A stretch of 64,000 nt of DNA from JANWVO01 sp964458495 (lineage in GTDB: Bacteria > Acidobacteriota > Terriglobia > Bryobacterales > Bryobacteraceae), in assembly GCA_964458495.1 (NCBI GenBank), contig CAYWJB010000014.1, positions 1 through 64,000 on the forward strand. Direction: 5' to 3'. Of this stretch, positions 42,082 to 51,976 are shown piece after piece (positions within the stretch are counted from its first letter, which is position 1; the number at the start of each line of letters is the position of its first letter). The notes under the pieces were generated by a model that was not told the DNA's origin, did not search any database, and was given only the letters and a program-made list of their open reading frames with translations. Made by a program: the position numbers and the translations under genes.

Positions 42082-43406
42082 AGCCGGTCCGCTTCTTCCT
42101 TCGTCCGCGCCTCCACGGAGACGCGCAGTAACGGTTCGGTGTTGGAGGCTCGCACATGCATCCACCCATCCGGCAGCATCAGCTTCAGCCCGTCGGTCCG
42201 GTCCGCCTGCGCGCCCGCAAGCGCCTCCTCCAGAGCCTGCATCATCATCCCCAGCCGCCCGTGCTCGAACGGCAGCTTGCCCGAACGCCGCCAGTAGCGC
42301 GGCAACGACGCCGCCAGCGCGTTCATCGTCTCGCCCGTGTCCGCCATCCTCTCGAGCAGCAACGCCATGCCGAGATACGAGTCGCGGCAGGCGTGGACCG
42401 CCGGAAATATGATGCCCCCGTTGGCCCCTTCGCCCCCGATGACCGCATGCACGGCCCTCATCCGCTCCACGACATTCGCCTCCCCCACCGGCGTCCGGTA
42501 CACCGGGCACCCGTGGCGCGCGGCAACGTCGTCAACCGCCGAAGACGTCGTCAGATTCACCACCACCGGCCCCTTCTGCTTGCGCAGTGCACAGTCCACC
42601 GCCAGTGCCAGCACGTCGTCGTTGTCCAGCACCCGCCCCGACTCGCCCGCTACGGCCAGCCGGTCGCCATCCGGGTCCTGCGCGAACCCCACGTCGGCAC
42701 GGACCCGCACCACCAGCCTGCCCAGTTCTTCGAGCGTTTCCGGACGCGGCTCCGGGTCCCGCGGAAAGGGCTGTTCCGGATCGGCGTGAATCGCGTGCAG
42801 CTCGCAACCGAGAATGTCCCGCAGCCACCGCACACTCATCCGCGAGCCCGCCCCGTTCACCGCGTCCAGCGCCACGCGGAACCGCCGCCGCCGGATCTTC
42901 TCCACATCCACGTGCCGCATCACGCGCGCAAAGTGCCGCTCCGGCGCCGTCTCCGCATCCACCGCCACCCGGCGCATCTCTTCGTTCATCGCATGGCGGA
43001 ACTCGCTCTGGTGGTACAGGTCCAGCAGCTCCGCCCGTTCGTAACGGTTGAAGAACAGCCCCTCGCCATTGAACAGCTTCAGCGCGTTGTACTCCGGCGG
43101 ATTGTGCGAAGCCGTCACCGCGATGCCGCCCGCGGCGCGGATGTCGGCCACATAAATCTGCGCCGTCGGGGTCGGCACGACGCCGATCCGGATCACCTCG
43201 CACCCCGACGCCAGCAGCCCGCACGTCACCGCGTGCACCAGCATCTCGCCCGACGCCCGGGTGTCCCGCGCCACCACCACCGGCCCCGGCCCCACATATG
43301 TCCCGAACGCCTGCGCGAATGCGCACGCCAGGTTCGGCGTCAGATACTCCCCCACCACGCCGCGCACGCCCGCCACGCTGATCTTCAGCTGGTGCGCCCG
43401 GCTCAT
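42054..43406 (-). CDS. Phosphoglucosamine mutase/phosphomannomutase family (copy 1, canonical)
   Basis: 450 residues with all four phosphohexomutase sites: the phosphoserine loop GGIAVTASHNPPEYNALK, the metal loop FAQDPDGDRLAVAGE, the sugar loop GGEGANGG and the phosphate site RASNTEPLLRVSVE. It interconverts hexose(amine) 6- and 1-phosphates; GlmM or ManB/PgcA-type substrate is not settled by motifs alone. It lies immediately downstream of a divergent paralogue, with 4-nt overlap. Confidence 0.9.
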   Translation of the reverse strand: MSRAHQLKISVAGVRGVVGEYLTPNLACAFAQAFGTYVGPGPVVVARDTRASGEMLVHAVTCGLLASGCEVIRIGVVPTPTAQIYVADIRAAGGIAVTASHNPPEYNALKLFNGEGLFFNRYERAELLDLYHQSEFRHAMNEEMRRVAVDAETAPERHFARVMRHVDVEKIRRRRFRVALDAVNGAGSRMSVRWLRDILGCELHAIHADPEQPFPRDPEPRPETLEELGRLVVRVRADVGFAQDPDGDRLAVAGESGRVLDNDDVLALAVDCALRKQKGPVVVNLTTSSAVDDVAARHGCPVYRTPVGEANVVERMRAVHAVIGGEGANGGIIFPAVHACRDSYLGMALLLERMADTGETMNALAASLPRYWRRSGKLPFEHGRLGMMMQALEEALAGAQADRTDGLKLMLPDGWMHVRASNTEPLLRVSVEARTKEEADRLYELAVSLR

Positions 43407-44776
43407 GCCGAATAGCTCCTCACCAGGTCCATCACTTCATCGAACAGCCGCCGCGGCGCGCCGCCCCGTTGTTCGCAGATCACCCGGATCACCGGCTCGG
43501 TCTGCGACATCCGCACGTGGACCCAGCGGTCCTCCCAGTCCAGCCGCAGCCCGTCCTGCCGGTTTCGCCGCGCTTCCGGCCACCGCCGCTCCAGTTCGTC
43601 GAACAGCTCCGGAATGAACCGCGTCCGAACCGGAATCTTTCCCTTCAGGATCGTGTACGCCGGATACGCCGCCACCAGCTCGCCCAGCGTCCGCCCCGTC
43701 CGCTCCATCCGCTCCAGGATCCGCAGCATCGCCGCGATGCCGTCGTAGACATACGGAAACCGCGGCATCATCACCGCACCCGTGCCTTCGCCCGCCACGG
43801 CGATCTGCTGCATCCGGTATCCCGAAAGAGCGTCGATCACCGCCTGCCTCCCCACCGGAAGCCGCACCACGCGCCCCCCGTGCCGCGCCGCCACCTCCTC
43901 GAGCAGCGCCGTCGACGAAAGGTTCGTCAGCACCGTCGTCCCCGGTCCGCGCTCCAGCATCTCGTCCGCCACCACCGCCATCACGAGCTCTTCGCTCGCC
44001 GCCTCCCCCTCTTCGGTGGCAAACGCCACCCGGTCGCTGTCGATGTCGAACAGAAAGCCCGCATCCGCTCCCACTGTCTTCACCAGCGGCGCCAGCTGCA
44101 GCTCCACCATCTTCTTCGTTGTCGAGGGTTCGTGGACGAACGCGCGGCCCTCCAGCGCCTCGTTGATCAGGATCAGCTGCAGCCCGAACCGCTCCTGCAT
44201 GCGGCGCAGAACCAGAGCCGAAGTCCCGTTCGTGCAGTCCACCAGCACCCGGAACCGCTGCAGCCGCTCCAGCGGAAACTCCGATGCCAGCTCGTCCAGG
44301 TATTGCTCCAACGCCCCCGCATCCTCGCTGCGCCGCCCGGTCGCCGCGTGCCCCGCGAAGCGGAACTTCCGCAGGTGGTAGATGTCCAGCAGCTCCTCGC
44401 TTTGCGCGCTCGAAAGATAGCTCCCCCCGCGCGTGAAAAACTTCAGCGCGTTCCACTCCGCCGGATTGTGGCTCGCGCCGATCGAAACGCCTCCGTCCGC
44501 GCCCAGCCGCCGGATGGCATGCTGAATCACCGGCGTCGGCACGATGCCCAGATCCACCACGTCATGGCCCGCCGCAAGCAGCGCGCTGGTCACTCCCTCG
44601 CGCAGCATCACGCTCGAGACGCGCGGGTCTCGCCCGATCACCACCCGTCCCGGCGCTTCCAGAAACGTCGCAAACGCTGCCGCGAAATCGAGCACATGCG
44701 TCGCCGTCAGCCCGTGGCCGACGATGCCGCGCAACCCCGCGGGCGAAATCCTCAGCGTGGCCCCCGGCCGCGCCAT
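43403..44776 (-). CDS. Phosphohexomutase paralogue with altered metal loop (copy 2)
   Basis: 457 residues, same fold and layout as copy 1: the phosphoserine loop IGASHNPAEWNALKFF, the sugar loop AVAGEGTGAVMMP and the phosphate loop RMSQTEPVIRV. The metal loop reads FDIDSDRV in place of DxDGDR, i.e. Gly to Ser between the second and third Asp. The three Asp ligands and Arg remain, so activity is still possible but kinetics or specificity may differ. The frame is open to 44848; ATG 44774-44776 gives the family N-terminus. Confidence 0.85.
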   Translation of the reverse strand: MARPGATLRISPAGLRGIVGHGLTATHVLDFAAAFATFLEAPGRVVIGRDPRVSSVMLREGVTSALLAAGHDVVDLGIVPTPVIQHAIRRLGADGGVSIGASHNPAEWNALKFFTRGGSYLSSAQSEELLDIYHLRKFRFAGHAATGRRSEDAGALEQYLDELASEFPLERLQRFRVLVDCTNGTSALVLRRMQERFGLQLILINEALEGRAFVHEPSTTKKMVELQLAPLVKTVGADAGFLFDIDSDRVAFATEEGEAASEELVMAVVADEMLERGPGTTVLTNLSSTALLEEVAARHGGRVVRLPVGRQAVIDALSGYRMQQIAVAGEGTGAVMMPRFPYVYDGIAAMLRILERMERTGRTLGELVAAYPAYTILKGKIPVRTRFIPELFDELERRWPEARRNRQDGLRLDWEDRWVHVRMSQTEPVIRVICEQRGGAPRRLFDEVMDLVRSYSA

Positions 44777-45480
44777 CACTCCTCCAGCCGCAAAATGCCG
44801 AACGCTTCCGGGATGTGATGGTTGCCCGTCGGCCCCGTCGCCCGCCACGCAATGCTCTTCCGAGGCGGCGGCCCCTGCAACCGGTAAAAATTCACCCGGA
44901 ATTCAAACCCCGGCCCCACGCGCCTGTCCGTGATCGAGCGGACCGGGATCTTGAACGCCCCATACCACACCTTGCGCGCGGCGTCGATCCGCGCCGCAGT
45001 TTCAAACCCGGAATTCCACTGCCACCCGCCCTCCGGTTTCGGCTCTTTCCGGTCAATGTCAAGGTCCACCCACTCGCCCAGCGGCGACACCTGATACTCG
45101 CGGTACTGCCAGATCCTCTCGAAGTCCGCGCCGATGAAGATCTCCGCCACGTCGCGCTCCCACAGCCGGTTCGTCTCCCGGTCCGTCACCGGATTCGGGT
45201 TCACATACAGCTCCCCGTACGGGCAGATGAACAGGAAATACAGATGGGTGTCCGTCCAGCGTGAGCGGATCTCGGTGCGGTGCCCCGGCGTTGCCTCGCC
45301 CTTCGCGCTGCGGTCCGCCACGACTGCCGGAGCGCCGGACCAGAGGCCCGACTCCGGGTCTGTGTTCAAAACCACGTTTCCCTGAAGCCGCTTGCTCCGC
45401 GCCACTTCCGGCATCGCTCCCGGCGCGGCAAGCATCAAAAGCAACAAGCCTGCTGTCCACGGCATGGCAGTATTCATCAT
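44776..45480 (-). CDS. Exported carbohydrate-binding (CBM9-like) protein
   Basis: About 234 residues: signal peptide (MPWTAGLLLLMLAAPGAMP), then a beta-sandwich with the CBM9-like pattern: DTHLYFLFICPYGELYV, NRLWERDVAEIFIGADFE and YQVSPLGEWVDLDIDR, ending VGPGFEFRVNFYRLQG. Such modules bind sugars and are found in secreted glycan proteins. The gene's stop and the phosphohexomutase start share a base (TGATG). The ATG pair at 45475-45480 is taken as the start; no clear ribosome-binding site. Confidence 0.78.
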   Translation of the reverse strand: MMNTAMPWTAGLLLLMLAAPGAMPEVARSKRLQGNVVLNTDPESGLWSGAPAVVADRSAKGEATPGHRTEIRSRWTDTHLYFLFICPYGELYVNPNPVTDRETNRLWERDVAEIFIGADFERIWQYREYQVSPLGEWVDLDIDRKEPKPEGGWQWNSGFETAARIDAARKVWYGAFKIPVRSITDRRVGPGFEFRVNFYRLQGPPPRKSIAWRATGPTGNHHIPEAFGILRLEE

Positions 45481-45488
45481 AACGGCCC

Positions 45489-45767
45489 ATGAACCCGCCA
45501 TCCGCCTTCACCGATTTCAAAGATGAGCTCGAGCGCCACGAGTTTCAGATGGGCGCCGAGGCGGGACGCCTCGCCGTCACGCTGGACATCCTCACCGACG
45601 CCCTCATCCTCGTCGGCCAGCACGGCGTCTACTGCCAGAGCGCGCGCCAGCCCGGCAAGCCCGCCATGGACGTGCAGATCATCTCGCAAAACATCCTGCA
45701 GGCCAAGGAGCTCGTCTCCAGCGTCATGGAACTGCTGCGCGCCCGCAAGCGCGAACAACAGTCCTGA
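45489..45767 (+). CDS. Small cytoplasmic hypothetical protein (92 aa)
   Basis: 92 residues, mostly helical and amphipathic with no signal peptide: SAFTDFKDELERHEFQMG, then LAVTLDILTDALILVGQH and ISQNILQAKELVSSVMELL. It is divergent from the CBM9-like gene across 8 nt and converges with the acyl-CoA synthetase gene 6 nt away. It may be a small helical protein-binding adaptor; no family recognised. Confidence 0.55.
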   Translation: MNPPSAFTDFKDELERHEFQMGAEAGRLAVTLDILTDALILVGQHGVYCQSARQPGKPAMDVQIISQNILQAKELVSSVMELLRARKREQQS

Positions 45768-45773
45768 CACCCG

Positions 45774-48512
45774 TCAGTTCAGCTCCAGCCGCGCCGAAAC
45801 CACCGGCTCCTCCAGAGCCCGCTCGATACGGAAGCCCATTCTCTCCGCCACGCTCTGCATGGCTGTGTTCTCGGCCAGAATGTCGGCCACAATGGCCTTC
45901 ACCCCTTCCTTGCGCCCGATCTCGATCAGCCGCCGCAGCAGCTCCGTGCCAAGCCCCATGCCCTGGTAGTCGTCCGTCACCACGATCGAGAACTCGGCCT
46001 CCGGCTGCCCGAACCCCTGCAGCCTGCCGACGGCGAGGATCCGCTTCTCCCCGGTCGCCGGATCGGTCCGCTCCGCCACCAGCGCCATCTGGTTCGCGTA
46101 GTCGATGAAGCAGATCCGGATCAGCCGCTCGTGAGCCACCCGCTGGCTCAGGTTCAGCACCTGAAGGTAGCGGTGGTATACCGTGCGCTCCGACAGCGAC
46201 TCGTGGAACTTCACCATGGCCGGCTCGTCCTCGGGGCGGATCGGACGGATCAGGACCGTCTCCCCGTTCCGCAGCGTCCACTCGCCCGTATACTCCGCCG
46301 GATAGGGACGGATCGCCGGCCGCGGCAGGTCCTGCTCCCTCATGGCCGGATCGTGCAGCACCACGCGCGCGTCCAGCGCCAGCAGGCGCTCCGGCGATGT
46401 CAGCAGCGGGTTGATGTCCAGCTCCTTGATCCACGGCTGCTCCACCACCAGGCGCGAGAACCGCACCAGCAATTGCTCCAGCGCCTCGATGTCCACCGGC
46501 TTCCGCCCCCGCACGCCCTTCAGCGCCGTGAAAATCCGCGTGCGCTCCATCATGCGCCGCGCCAGCGTGGTGTTCAGCGGCGGCAACCCCAGGGCGCGGT
46601 CTTTGAACACTTCCACCAGCTGCCCGCCCATGCCGAACAGGATCACCGGGCCGAACTGCGGATCGAGCGACGAGCCCAGGATCACCTCATAGCCGTCCAG
46701 CTTCGCGAACGGCTGCACGTTCACTCCCTGGAAATGCTCCGCGCCTGCCTTCTCTTCCACGCTGGAACGGATGGCCCGGAACGCCCGCCGCACCGCCTCT
46801 TCGTCAACCAAATTCAACTGCACGCCGCCCACGTCCGTCTTGTGCGTGATCGTCAGCGAGTGCAGCTTCAGCACTACGGGGTAACCGATCTCTTCGGCCG
46901 CCCGCACGGCGTCGTCCTCGCTCGCGGCGATGATCGACGGCAGAACAGGAATTCCGTAGGCGGCCAGCACCTGCTTGGATTCGTGCTCGGTCAGGATCGT
47001 GCGCCCCTCGGACCGCACGTTGTCGAGCAGGGCTCGCGCCTTCTCCGCCGCGCCGCCCGCATCGTCTCCCGCGTAACTCGGCGTCTCGTACAGCCCGCGC
47101 AGGTTGTACGTGTAGCGCCACATGTAATTGAACATCCGCGCCGCCGTGTCCGGGTACGGGAACGTCGGGATGCCTGACTGATTCAGGATCTGCTCGCCCG
47201 CCGCCACCTCCACTCCGCCCATCCACGACGCCAGCACCGGACGGTCGCCCAGCTTCGCCAGCGGCCGCAGCAGTTGCGCCGTCTGCGTGGCATCCGTCAT
47301 CGCCTGCGGCGTCAGGATCACCAGCATCCCGTCGGTGTTCTCGTCTTTCGACACCACCTCCAGCGCCTTCGCGTAGCGGTCCGGACCTGCGTCGCCGATG
47401 ATATCCACCGGGTTGCGGTGGCTCCACGTCGCCGGCAGGAACTGGTTCAACTCCTCCACCGTCTTCTGCGAGATTTCCGCCAGTTCGCCGCCGCCCAGCA
47501 GCAGCGCGTCCGCCGCCAGCACGCCCGGCCCGCCCGCATTGGTCAGAATCGTCAGCCGTGGACCCTTCGGCCGGGGCTGCTTCGAAAGCACCTCCGCCAT
47601 GTAGAACAGCTCCGCGATGCTCGATACCCGCAGCACGCCGCTGCGCCGGAACGCCGTGTCCAGCACGTCGTCGGAGCCCGTCATCGCGCCCGTGTGCGAA
47701 GCCGCCGCCGCAGAGCCCGCTGCCGTCCTGCCGGCCTTGATCACGATGATCGGCTTCGTGTAGGCCACCTCGCGCGCCGCCGACAAAAAGCTCCGCGCGT
47801 CGCCCACGCTCTCCATGTAAATCAGGATCGCCCTCGTCTTCGGATCATCGCCCAGGTAATAGATCAGGTCGCCCCATCCGACGTCCGCCATCGCCCCCAG
47901 CGACATGAACGCGCTGAACCCCACGTTCTCCTTCAGGCTCCAGTCCAGCACCGCCGTGCACAGCGCGCCGCTCTGGCTCAGGAACGCGATGTTGCCCGTG
48001 CGCGCCATCGCCGCCGCGAACGTCGCATTGACGCCCGTCGGCGGAATCATGATGCCGAGACAGTTGGGCCCGATGACGCGCATCCCCGCCGCCCGCGCGT
48101 TCTCCACCAGCTGCCGCTCCAGCTCCGCCCCTTCCGGTCCCACCTCCTTGAACCCCGCCGAAATCACCACCGCCGCCTTGATTCCCGCCTCGCCGCATTC
48201 CCGGATAATGCCCGGAATCAGCCGCGATGGCGTCACCACCACCGCCAGATCCACCTCTGCCGGGATCTCCCTCACGTTCTTGTACGCCTTGATCCCCAGC
48301 ACGCTCGGGCGGTTCGGGTTCACCGGGAACACCGCCCCGCCGAACGGCGAACTGATCAGGTTCCACAGCGTCGTCCGCCCGACCGAACCCGGCGTCTCCG
48401 TCGCTCCGATTACCGCCACGTTCGTCGGCTTGAAAAACGGGTCCAGCGGATGTTCCTTCTCGCCGAAAATGTTCTGCGCCTTCTTCAGCCCTTTGCCGCT
48501 TCCAGGTTTCAT
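45774..48512 (-). CDS. ADP-forming acyl-CoA synthetase fused to GNAT acetyltransferase (Pat/YfiQ type)
   Basis: 912 residues. Order: CoA-binding domain (NVAVIGATETPGSVGRTTLW, about 31-50), succinyl-CoA-ligase-like domains with the phosphohistidine-type motif ASHTGAMTGSDDV (His273), ATP-grasp-5 (about 490-700: AAYGIPVLPSIIAASEDDA, KLHSLTITHKTDVGGVQLN) and a C-terminal GNAT domain (GRLQGFGQPEAEFSIVVTD, then GMGLGTELLRRLIEIGRKEG). This matches the Pat/PatZ architecture, in which the synthetase part is regulatory or inactive and the GNAT part acetylates lysines (often acetyl-CoA synthetase). With His273 kept, an active synthetase is also possible. Start ATG 48512. Confidence 0.9.
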   Translation of the reverse strand: MKPGSGKGLKKAQNIFGEKEHPLDPFFKPTNVAVIGATETPGSVGRTTLWNLISSPFGGAVFPVNPNRPSVLGIKAYKNVREIPAEVDLAVVVTPSRLIPGIIRECGEAGIKAAVVISAGFKEVGPEGAELERQLVENARAAGMRVIGPNCLGIMIPPTGVNATFAAAMARTGNIAFLSQSGALCTAVLDWSLKENVGFSAFMSLGAMADVGWGDLIYYLGDDPKTRAILIYMESVGDARSFLSAAREVAYTKPIIVIKAGRTAAGSAAAASHTGAMTGSDDVLDTAFRRSGVLRVSSIAELFYMAEVLSKQPRPKGPRLTILTNAGGPGVLAADALLLGGGELAEISQKTVEELNQFLPATWSHRNPVDIIGDAGPDRYAKALEVVSKDENTDGMLVILTPQAMTDATQTAQLLRPLAKLGDRPVLASWMGGVEVAAGEQILNQSGIPTFPYPDTAARMFNYMWRYTYNLRGLYETPSYAGDDAGGAAEKARALLDNVRSEGRTILTEHESKQVLAAYGIPVLPSIIAASEDDAVRAAEEIGYPVVLKLHSLTITHKTDVGGVQLNLVDEEAVRRAFRAIRSSVEEKAGAEHFQGVNVQPFAKLDGYEVILGSSLDPQFGPVILFGMGGQLVEVFKDRALGLPPLNTTLARRMMERTRIFTALKGVRGRKPVDIEALEQLLVRFSRLVVEQPWIKELDINPLLTSPERLLALDARVVLHDPAMREQDLPRPAIRPYPAEYTGEWTLRNGETVLIRPIRPEDEPAMVKFHESLSERTVYHRYLQVLNLSQRVAHERLIRICFIDYANQMALVAERTDPATGEKRILAVGRLQGFGQPEAEFSIVVTDDYQGMGLGTELLRRLIEIGRKEGVKAIVADILAENTAMQSVAERMGFRIERALEEPVVSARLELN

Positions 48513-48613
48513 TGCAGTATTTCCGATCTGAAACTAATTTTGAAACAGTGCACTACCATCTTCCCGCCCGCGCACAGCCCGGAGCAAGCGGCCGCCGTGA
48601 GCGCCCGCAACCC

Positions 48614-51600
48614 CTATTGATATCGCCCCTGCGTGTACGGCACGCCCGCCGCGTCCAGCGCCTGCTCGAACTTCCTCAGCTCATCGAGCAGCGCCTTCAG
48701 CTTCGCCGTCTCCTCGGCCAGTTCCTCGCTGGCGATGCGCAGGTTCACCTGCATCGTGCCCGTCGGCGGGCTCGTCATCCCGCGCGTCACCGCCACCGCG
48801 TTCGCCGCGCGCGACTGGATCGTAGATGGCGCGCCGCTCTCCAGCCCGCGCAGCGTCTCGTCGCCGCGCAGCTTCCGCAGGATCCCCGTCACGCGCGCAT
48901 CCAGCTTCAACGCGGTTTCGATCATCTCCGGCCGCGCCGGCCCGTCCAGCAGCGCCCTCCGGATCGCCGTCAGCTTCGCCTTCGCCTGATTGGCCGAATC
49001 CAGCGCGCCCAGAACCTGTCTCTGCACGCGCAGGGCCCGCTCGATGAACTCGTCCCGCGCGCGCCGCTCCGCATCCGTCATCGCCGGGGCCGCGTCCGCA
49101 ACCACCGTGATGGTTTCCTCCACGTTCAATGGCGTCACCACGCCTCCCGCCTTCCGCGCCAGAGACACCTTGTACGTGCCCGGCGCCACCAGCGCACCGC
49201 CCGCCTGCTGCTGCCGCGGCCCGCCCTCTTCTTCTCCGCGCTGCCCCCCTGGCTGCGCAGCGCTGATCGCCGGCCCCCGCAGGTTCCACGTCACCCGGTG
49301 GATGCCGCGCGTCGCCGGACCCGTCAGGTGCCGCACCACACGCCCCTTCCCATCCGTGATCGTCAGCAGGATCTGCGGCGGCTCCTCGTCGTCTTCCGCC
49401 GTCAGCTCCGCCTGCGTGGGATACAACGACGGATCTTTCCGCGCCCGCTCCTGCCTTTCCTGCCGCTTCGTCCGCACCGTCTCCTTCAGCCAGTAGGTGA
49501 CCGTCGCCCCATAGGGCGGGTTCTCCGCCATCCAGAGCTGCTCGCCCTGCGCCCCGCGGCTCTTCCCCGTGTCCTGCACAAACACAGTGGCCTTCTTCAC
49601 CGGGAAGACGTGCGCCGCCTTCTCGAACACCTGCCCGCTCGCCTGCCGCAGCGGCGAATAGTCGTCCAGCACATAGAAGCCGCGCCCGAAGGTGGCCAGC
49701 ACGAGGTCGCCCTCGCGCTCCTGGACCGCCAGATCCCGCACCGGAATCGTCGGCAGGTTGTTCCGCAACCGGATCCACTTCTTTCCGCCGTCCACGGTGA
49801 AGTACAGCCCGAACTCGGTCCCGCAGAACAGCAGGTCCGGATTCACCGGATCCTCGGCCAGCGACAGCGCCGGCCCGTTCTCCGGCAGGTTGCCCGCAAT
49901 CGAAATCCACGTCGCGCCCTTGTCGGCCGACTTCATCACATACGGACGGAAATCCCCGTTCTTGTGGTTGTCAAAGAGCGCATACACCGTGTTGGCGTCA
50001 TGCCGCGACGCCACCAGCCGCTGCACATACACGCCAATCGGCCCGATCGGTGAGAGATCCGGCAGTCCGCCGATCTTCTCGATCTTGCTCCACGTCTTGC
50101 CGCCGTCTTCAGTCACGCTGATCAATCCGTCGTCGCTCCCCGTGTAGATGAGCCCCTCCTTCAGCGGCGATTCGCTCAGCGCCGTCAGGTTGCCGAACGT
50201 GCTCGTCGACTGATGCTTCGCAATCGCCTCCGGCGGCCAGATCTTGCCCATCACAGGCAGCTTGTTGCGGTCCACCTGCCGCGTCAGGTCCCCGCTCACC
50301 GGCGTCCAGGAACTTCCCCGGTCATCGGAGCGGAACAGCCGGTTCGCCCCAAAATACAGCCGCTTCGGGTTGTGCGGGCTGATGATGTAGGGCGACTCCC
50401 AGTTGAAGCGCAGCGGCGGCTCGCCCTTGCCCTCCACCGGGCGGATCGGCACACGCTCGCCCGTGCGCCGGTCGAGCCGCACCAGCCCGCCGTACTGCGA
50501 CTCGGCATACACGATGTTCGGATCGGCCGGATCGATCCGCGCCACAAAGCCGTCGCCGCCCGTCACCACGAACCAGTCGTTGTTGGTCGCCCCGTCCACG
50601 CCGCGCGTGGCGGAAGGCCCTCCCACCGTGTTGTTGTCCTGCGTGCCGCCGTAGACGTAATACACCGGCGACGAGTTGTCCACCGCCACGTTGTAGAACT
50701 GCATCACCGGCAGGTTTGTCATGTGCCGCCACAGCCGCCCGCCGTCCCACGTCTCGTAAATCCCGCCGTCGCATCCGGCCAGAATGTGGTTGCTGTCCTT
50801 CGGGTCGACCCACCAGGCATGCGTGTCGACGTGCTTCGCCCGCTCTCCCACCACGCGCCACGTTGCGCCGCCGTCGTCGGAGACGCGCACGATCACGTCC
50901 ATCATGTACAGCCGCCCGGCCAGCTGCGGATCGGCGTGCACCCGCCCGTAGTACATCGGCAGCCCAGCCACGTTTGAGCGCCGTTCCCAGCTTTCTCCCG
51001 AATCGAGCGAGCGGTACGTGCCCGTCCCCTCGCGCGTGGCCTCCACCACGGCATACACCAGCCCCCGCTGCGCGGTCGAGAACTCCAGCCCGATGCGGCC
51101 CAGCTCGCCGCCCGGCAACCCTGTGGTGATCTTGCGCCAGGTCTTGCCCGCGTCGTTCGATTTGTACAGCGCGGACTCCGGTCCTCCATGGATCAGCGTC
51201 CACACATGGCGCCTTCGCTGATGCGCCGCCGCCAGCAGCACGTCCGGGTTGAACGGGTCCATCGCCACGTTGGTGACGCCCGTGTTCTCGCTGATCTTCA
51301 GGATCTGCGTCCACGTCTGCCCGCCGTCGGTGGTCTTGTACAGCCCGCGGTCCCCGCCCGCCGACCACAGCGGCCCCTGCGCCGCCACATACACCACGTT
51401 CGAGTCGCGCGGGTCGATCAGGATCCGCCCGATGTTGCCGGACTGCTTCAGCCCCATGTTCTTCCACGTCCGCCCGCCGTCGGCCGAACGGTACACGCCG
51501 TCGCCGTAGCCTACGCTGCGCTGCGCGTTTCTTTCTCCCGTGCCTGCCCACAGCACGTTCGGATCGCGCGGGTCCATGGCCACGTCGCCGATCGAGTAGC

Positions 51601-51892
51601 TCCCCTCGTTCTGGAAAATCGGCGTCCACGTCGTGCCCGCGTTCGTCGTCTTCCACACACCGCCCGAGGCGACGCCGGCGATCCACGTCGCCGGATGCGT
51701 GGGGTGCGCCACCAGCACCGTCACCCGCCCGCTCAGCAGCGCCGGCCCGATCGACCGCAGCCGGAACGCGCGGAATGTGGATTCCTGCCAGGGGTCGCTC
51801 GCGTCAGGCTTCGCCCCCTCCGGCTTCGCCGCATCTTGCGCCGCCAGGCAGGCGCAGGCCAGCAACAGGGCAACACTCTTCCTGATCCTCAT
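48614..51892 (-). CDS. Large secreted BNR/sialidase-fold beta-propeller protein
   Basis: 1092 residues. Signal peptide MRIRKSVALLLACACLAAQ, then many BNR/Asp-box repeats (GGVWKTTNAGTTWTPI, GVYRSADGGRTWKNM, GLYKTTDGGQTWTQI, LYKSNDAGKTWRKI) forming a seven-bladed propeller like VPS10/glycosyl-hydrolase sialidase-like proteins of acidobacteria. A C-terminal part (about 800-1090) contains a fibronectin-like segment and a helical region (RARDEFIERALRVQRQVL). No catalytic site was identified; a sugar- or protein-binding role is likely. Start ATG 51890-51892; the GTG at 51901 is less fitting. This is one of the longest genes in the window. Confidence 0.85.
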   Translation of the reverse strand: MRIRKSVALLLACACLAAQDAAKPEGAKPDASDPWQESTFRAFRLRSIGPALLSGRVTVLVAHPTHPATWIAGVASGGVWKTTNAGTTWTPIFQNEGSYSIGDVAMDPRDPNVLWAGTGERNAQRSVGYGDGVYRSADGGRTWKNMGLKQSGNIGRILIDPRDSNVVYVAAQGPLWSAGGDRGLYKTTDGGQTWTQILKISENTGVTNVAMDPFNPDVLLAAAHQRRRHVWTLIHGGPESALYKSNDAGKTWRKITTGLPGGELGRIGLEFSTAQRGLVYAVVEATREGTGTYRSLDSGESWERRSNVAGLPMYYGRVHADPQLAGRLYMMDVIVRVSDDGGATWRVVGERAKHVDTHAWWVDPKDSNHILAGCDGGIYETWDGGRLWRHMTNLPVMQFYNVAVDNSSPVYYVYGGTQDNNTVGGPSATRGVDGATNNDWFVVTGGDGFVARIDPADPNIVYAESQYGGLVRLDRRTGERVPIRPVEGKGEPPLRFNWESPYIISPHNPKRLYFGANRLFRSDDRGSSWTPVSGDLTRQVDRNKLPVMGKIWPPEAIAKHQSTSTFGNLTALSESPLKEGLIYTGSDDGLISVTEDGGKTWSKIEKIGGLPDLSPIGPIGVYVQRLVASRHDANTVYALFDNHKNGDFRPYVMKSADKGATWISIAGNLPENGPALSLAEDPVNPDLLFCGTEFGLYFTVDGGKKWIRLRNNLPTIPVRDLAVQEREGDLVLATFGRGFYVLDDYSPLRQASGQVFEKAAHVFPVKKATVFVQDTGKSRGAQGEQLWMAENPPYGATVTYWLKETVRTKRQERQERARKDPSLYPTQAELTAEDDEEPPQILLTITDGKGRVVRHLTGPATRGIHRVTWNLRGPAISAAQPGGQRGEEEGGPRQQQAGGALVAPGTYKVSLARKAGGVVTPLNVEETITVVADAAPAMTDAERRARDEFIERALRVQRQVLGALDSANQAKAKLTAIRRALLDGPARPEMIETALKLDARVTGILRKLRGDETLRGLESGAPSTIQSRAANAVAVTRGMTSPPTGTMQVNLRIASEELAEETAKLKALLDELRKFEQALDAAGVPYTQGRYQ

Positions 51893-51976
51893 ACCGCGCA
51901 CAGTCTATCGCAGCCCGGCCGTCTTTCCCAGTCTCCCTGCATTGCCCCGGTGCCCGGCCGCATCCAATGAAATGCA

